Assembly: GCA_036244995.1 (NCBI GenBank) | Contig: BTTF01000020.1 | Span: 1 to 27,849, forward strand | Direction: 5' to 3' | DNA: 27,849 nt | From: BMS3Bbin07 sp036244995 | GTDB taxonomy: Bacteria; Nitrospirota; Thermodesulfovibrionia; Thermodesulfovibrionales; JdFR-85 | Shown: piece after piece, positions 24,823 to 27,849 of the stretch | How the letters are laid out: every line of letters starts with the position of its first letter | Position numbering within the stretch: the stretch's first letter is position 1 | Position numbers and translations under genes: made by a program | The notes under the pieces: model-generated | Database searches by the model: none | What the model saw: only the letters and a program-made list of their open reading frames with translations | Told to the model about the DNA's origin: nothing

Positions 24823-25582
24823 GAAGATAAATGTGCTGGCCCCTGCTGTATATGAGAGTCTTGTATCCGGAGACCTTTCCCGGGTTGTCAGCCTTGCCGT
24901 TCTGCAGGTTGAATCGGGTGCGGATATGCTGGATGTGAACATCGGGCCTGACATTGCCGGTGGAGAACGGCTTATGAAGGATGTGGTTGAGGCCATCCAG
25001 CAGAATGCGGATGTGCCCCTTTGTCTTAATGGAACGCCTGAAATAATAGAGGCAGGGCTTGGAGTTTACAGGGGAAGGGCAATAATAAACGGAGTTACCG
25101 GTGACAGGGAGAGAATGGGAAGACTGCTTTCCCTTGCGTCTGAGTTCAAAGCCGGCATTATAGGCATGACCCTTCCGGAAAGGGGTTATGCAGGCAGTAT
25201 AAACGAGAAGTGCAGTATTGCAATGGATATCATTGAGGAAGCTGCTGTGCATGGGATTATGCAGCCCGACATCTACCTTGACCCGGTGCTTGCTTTGTTT
25301 TCAATGAATTTCAATGCACTGACCGAGGCAGCCGGAGCAATCCGTCTCTTTAAAGAGACCTTTCCGGCAGTAAAGACCATGGTGGGATTGAGCAATATCT
25401 CACAGGGATTGAAAGGAGATAACAGGTCTGTGATGAACAGTTCTGCTCTTGGGGTACTGGCAGGAGGTGGTCTTGATGCCGTAATACTGAATCCTCATGA
25501 CAGGATAGTTATGGAGACGGCAAAGACCGTAAAGCTCCTGTGTGCAGGAGGTATATACTGCGACGCCTATCTCTGCGGATAA
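24806..25582 (+). CDS. methyltetrahydrofolate:corrinoid methyltransferase-like protein (AcsE/DHPS fold)
   Basis: A 258-residue TIM-barrel pterin-binding protein of the AcsE/MeTr family, which moves methyl from methyl-THF to the cobalt of a corrinoid protein (Wood-Ljungdahl pathway or related systems). It aligns along its whole length with Moorella AcsE as recalled: VIGEKIN at the start, LDVNIGP, INGVTGDRERM, IYLDPVLAL and VGLSNISQG. Residues matching pterin-site Asn96, Asp160 and Asn199 are kept, but the residue corresponding to Asp75 is Asn75 (codon AAT at 25028-25030). A ribosome site, ACAAGGAGG, is inside nrdG. Position under a B12 riboswitch supports a corrinoid role; the altered residue leaves activity open. 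Confidence 0.82.
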   Translation: MLVIGEKINVLAPAVYESLVSGDLSRVVSLAVLQVESGADMLDVNIGPDIAGGERLMKDVVEAIQQNADVPLCLNGTPEIIEAGLGVYRGRAIINGVTGDRERMGRLLSLASEFKAGIIGMTLPERGYAGSINEKCSIAMDIIEEAAVHGIMQPDIYLDPVLALFSMNFNALTEAAGAIRLFKETFPAVKTMVGLSNISQGLKGDNRSVMNSSALGVLAGGGLDAVILNPHDRIVMETAKTVKLLCAGGIYCDAYLCG

Positions 25583-25742
25583 GGTCAGCATTACTGCCTT
25601 TGGTTCAACAGGGCAGGGCAGGAGTGTATCAATAAGGATATTTATTGTTTTGACCCTGTTAATCGGGATATTTCCATTACAGTTTTACAGTTGACAGTAA
25701 AGGAGGTGAGAGCAGCAGGCAGTAATCTATAAACGTATTTTG

Positions 25743-25990
25743 ACCATATGGCTGGATGTCAGGGAAGAGGGGTGAAAATCCCCCGCTGCCCCGCAGCCGT
25801 GAAGGGAACGAAAGCCCGAAAGAAGCCACTGTCATGGGTAACACCATGGCGGGAAGGCGGGTGAGTAGGCAAGAGAAGCGGTTTAACTCGCAACTTCATA
25901 ACCCGCAACTCGTAACTGTCTTATCGCCCTGAGCCGGAAGACCTGTCCAGACCGAAAAAAACCAAAAAATTTCTCGCGGGAGGAAAAAAA
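25743..25990 (+). ncRNA. cobalamin riboswitch 2, upstream of the btuB-like gene
   Basis: Near-identical to riboswitch 1 over the first ~165 bases, with the same conserved blocks and B12-box-like GAGCCGGAAGACCTGTCC (25931-25948). It differs mainly by a ~15-base duplication giving a second CGCAACT word (about 25889-25915). L5 CCCGC (25790-25794) can pair with GCGGG (25976-25980), which abuts the ribosome site GGGAGGA before ATG 25991, so translation of the receptor should fall when cobalamin is abundant. No convincing promoter was found in the 160 bases upstream, so it may also be reached by transcripts from nrdD. Confidence 0.94.
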
Positions 25991-27849
25991 ATGAAAGCAA
26001 AGCATCTTTTGTATTTTGTTTTTATCACCATTTGTATCTTGTCCTTTGTCACCCCTGCATCTGCAGGTGATGATGCAACAACTTTAGGAGAGATTGTCGT
26101 TACTGCAACAAGAGTTGAAGAACCAAAGAAGGATGTTTCCGCCTCTGTACAGATAATCACACAGGAAGATATCAAGGATTCAACTGCAAGGAATGCCGGT
26201 GACCTCATTGGAGAGGCAGCCCTTGGTAATATCATGAAATATCCAGGTGCCCTGACAGGTACGATCGGCCTGAGAGGATACAGTAGCAGTCTCCTTGATA
26301 CCCTGAAGAGCAGGGTGCTTATCCTTATAAACGGTAATAATGCAGGTACGGTAAACCTTGCAAAGATTCCTGTGGATGATATTGAGAGGATAGAGATAGT
26401 CAAAGGGCCGGCCTCTGTACTTTATGGTTCGTCCGCCATGGGGGGTGTTATAAACATAATCACCAGGAACGGCAGGAAGGAAGGTGTTCACGGTTTTGCC
26501 GGCGGTGAAGCAGGTTCCTGGGATTACTGGAAAGCCCAGGCGGAATTAAGTGGAAAGAAAGGGGTTTTTGACTATTATCTCACGGCCGGTCGTTCATCAG
26601 AGAATGATTATGAGACAAAGGATTACGGAAAAATTGACAACACGGGATACAATGACGAGACAGTCTCTCTCCGCCTTGGTTACAGACTTTTGGACAAAGG
26701 CCATATCACTGTGGGATTTCAACATTGGAAGGGATGGGATATAGGTTCCCCGGGTCCTGTATACTCACCGGACCCTGATGATTACAAGGATTCCTCAAGG
26801 AATGGCTTTGATATAGGATACAAGACAGAGACGTTCAATGCAAAGTATTACCTTGTCAAAGACAGGGATGAATGGCATTCATTCCGGGGCACAGGTAATT
26901 CAGATATTTATCTGAAAAAGACCGGTACCCAGGGTCTCAGCTTTCAGAAGACGTTTCCTTTAGGCAACCACAGGATAATAGCAGGCGGACAATGGGACAG
27001 GATTAAAGTTGATAGTTCAATTAATACCGGTGCTCCCTACAATCCCAATGCAAAATACGACAGTTACGGTGTCTTTACAGAAGACAGGCTGAGCCTCCTG
27101 GAGAAAAAACTCCTCCTGAACGCAGGCATTCGTTACGACTACTTCAGAAACGAGATACTGTCAACTCCCGGCCTTGCAGTCAATCCCCGCAAGGAAGACC
27201 TTGACCATCTGACGGTAAGAGGAGGCATTGTCTATAAATTAACAGACAGCTTTAGCCTCAAAGGTAATATCGGAACCGCCTTCCGTGCCCCGGCGCCTGA
27301 TGAGCTTGCAACGGATTATGTCTCTTCCTGGGGGACAACCTATATCGGGAATTCCGATCTGAAGCCGGAAAAGAGCACCTCCTATGATGCCGGAGTCAAC
27401 TATGCAAGGGAACTCCTGAAGGCGGACCTTACCTTCTTTCACAGCAGGTTCAGGGACAAAATACTCACCTATTACGATCCGGGCCTTTCAGCGATGACAT
27501 GGAAAAATGTTGATGGAGCGGTACTTCAGGGTATAGAGGCAAATGTATCTTATGATGCAGGCCTTGCCTCAGGACTTGAGATTTCGGTCGAGCCATTTGC
27601 AAACATCACCTACAACACAAGGTATTCGAATAAGGACGAGGAAGAGATATCCAGTTATGGAAAGACTCTCCTTTATACCCCGAAATGGACGGGCGCCTTT
27701 GGTATAAGGGCCGGTCAGGATAGATGGGATGTAAGGCTTATAGCTAATTATACAGGGGACGAAAAGGTACAGGACTGGGACTTCTCATCCCCGACATATA
27801 ACGATGTTGTAGATAAGGGTGACTTTACTGTGGTGAATCTTAAGGGGTC
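25991..27849 (+). CDS. btuB: TonB-dependent outer-membrane receptor, BtuB-like (runs off the window)
   Basis: At least 619 codons, open to the end of the window. It has a signal peptide (about 26 residues, ending TPASA), a TonB-box region LGEIVVTATR, and a plug domain with VQIITQEDIKDS, GLRGY, VLILINGNNAG and the conserved RIEIVKGPASVLYGSSAMGGVINIITR-type block (about residues 125-155). Barrel strands follow, with GTAFRAPAPDELA and GNSDLKPEKSTSYDAG, typical of the C-terminal half of receptors. A cobalamin riboswitch directly upstream makes a B12 or corrinoid substrate the best guess. The C-terminal strand and stop are missing, so completeness cannot be judged. Confidence 0.92.
   Translation, partial: MKAKHLLYFVFITICILSFVTPASAGDDATTLGEIVVTATRVEEPKKDVSASVQIITQEDIKDSTARNAGDLIGEAALGNIMKYPGALTGTIGLRGYSSSLLDTLKSRVLILINGNNAGTVNLAKIPVDDIERIEIVKGPASVLYGSSAMGGVINIITRNGRKEGVHGFAGGEAGSWDYWKAQAELSGKKGVFDYYLTAGRSSENDYETKDYGKIDNTGYNDETVSLRLGYRLLDKGHITVGFQHWKGWDIGSPGPVYSPDPDDYKDSSRNGFDIGYKTETFNAKYYLVKDRDEWHSFRGTGNSDIYLKKTGTQGLSFQKTFPLGNHRIIAGGQWDRIKVDSSINTGAPYNPNAKYDSYGVFTEDRLSLLEKKLLLNAGIRYDYFRNEILSTPGLAVNPRKEDLDHLTVRGGIVYKLTDSFSLKGNIGTAFRAPAPDELATDYVSSWGTTYIGNSDLKPEKSTSYDAGVNYARELLKADLTFFHSRFRDKILTYYDPGLSAMTWKNVDGAVLQGIEANVSYDAGLASGLEISVEPFANITYNTRYSNKDEEEISSYGKTLLYTPKWTGAFGIRAGQDRWDVRLIANYTGDEKVQDWDFSSPTYNDVVDKGDFTVVNLKG

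Noticed and set aside
25540..25690. Frame-shifted ORF after the methyltransferase with a hydrophobic stretch (IRIFIVLTLLIGIFPL)
   Set aside because: The only start is a GTG inside the methyltransferase end without a ribosome site. The methyltransferase already has normal family length, so this is not a frameshifted tail.
25691..25720. TTGACA as -35 of a promoter for riboswitch 2
   Set aside because: The sequence 16-19 bases downstream is GC-rich with no -10 hexamer; the nearest AT-rich word is about 28 bases away.
1..27849. Defence system, prophage, CRISPR or insertion sequence
   Set aside because: No nuclease, integrase, transposase, cas or phage structural gene, and no regular repeat-spacer array was seen; most genes are housekeeping or metabolic.

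Overview
The window (27.8 kb, moderate GC by eye, Arg codons mostly AGG/AGA) looks like an ordinary chromosome segment from a Gram-negative, probably anaerobic or facultative bacterium. The Gram-negative call rests on LolA, a TonB-dependent receptor and lipoproteins. The anaerobic call rests on class III ribonucleotide reductase with its radical-SAM activase, a rubrerythrin-like protein and a methyltetrahydrofolate:corrinoid-type methyltransferase. The gene mix would fit Nitrospirota (Thermodesulfovibrionia-like) or a related deltaproteobacterial-type anaerobe; this is inference, since no marker was searched. No tRNA, rRNA, CRISPR array, insertion sequence or prophage module was recognised.

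Layout. (1) 1-1603, minus: dTDP-sugar genes rfbA, rfbC-like and the start of rfbB, tightly packed. (2) 1749-5315, plus: lolA, tsaD, typA. (3) 5350-12489, minus: a six-gene trehalose/sugar operon joined by short overlaps. In transcription order it encodes a duplicated-domain protein of unknown function, TreT, fused OtsA-OtsB, a lipoprotein sugar-binding protein and two permeases, with no ATPase. An orphan membrane histidine kinase with a Cys-rich tail (12533-14059) lies just upstream. (4) 14263-18776, plus: nadE, a small lipoprotein, a rubrerythrin-like protein, rsmI, a small membrane protein, purN; an inverted repeat lies before rsmI. (5) 18810-21438, minus: a PglK/MsbA-type ABC exporter with foreign-looking codon use, a 343-base non-coding stretch, and an unknown 154-aa protein. 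(6) 21502-27849, plus: a vitamin B12 regulon with two nearly identical cobalamin riboswitches. The first precedes a 70-codon leader ORF, nrdD, nrdG and a corrinoid-type methyltransferase; the second precedes a btuB-like outer-membrane receptor that runs off the end.

The two regions most worth attention are the trehalose operon and the B12 region. The operon combines two biosynthetic routes, a sugar importer and an unexplained repeat-domain protein. In the B12 region, twin riboswitches place a B12-independent DNA-precursor enzyme, a methyltransferase with an altered pterin-site residue and a B12 importer under the same signal. In both riboswitches the predicted kissing-loop strand overlaps the ribosome binding site, which predicts translational control.
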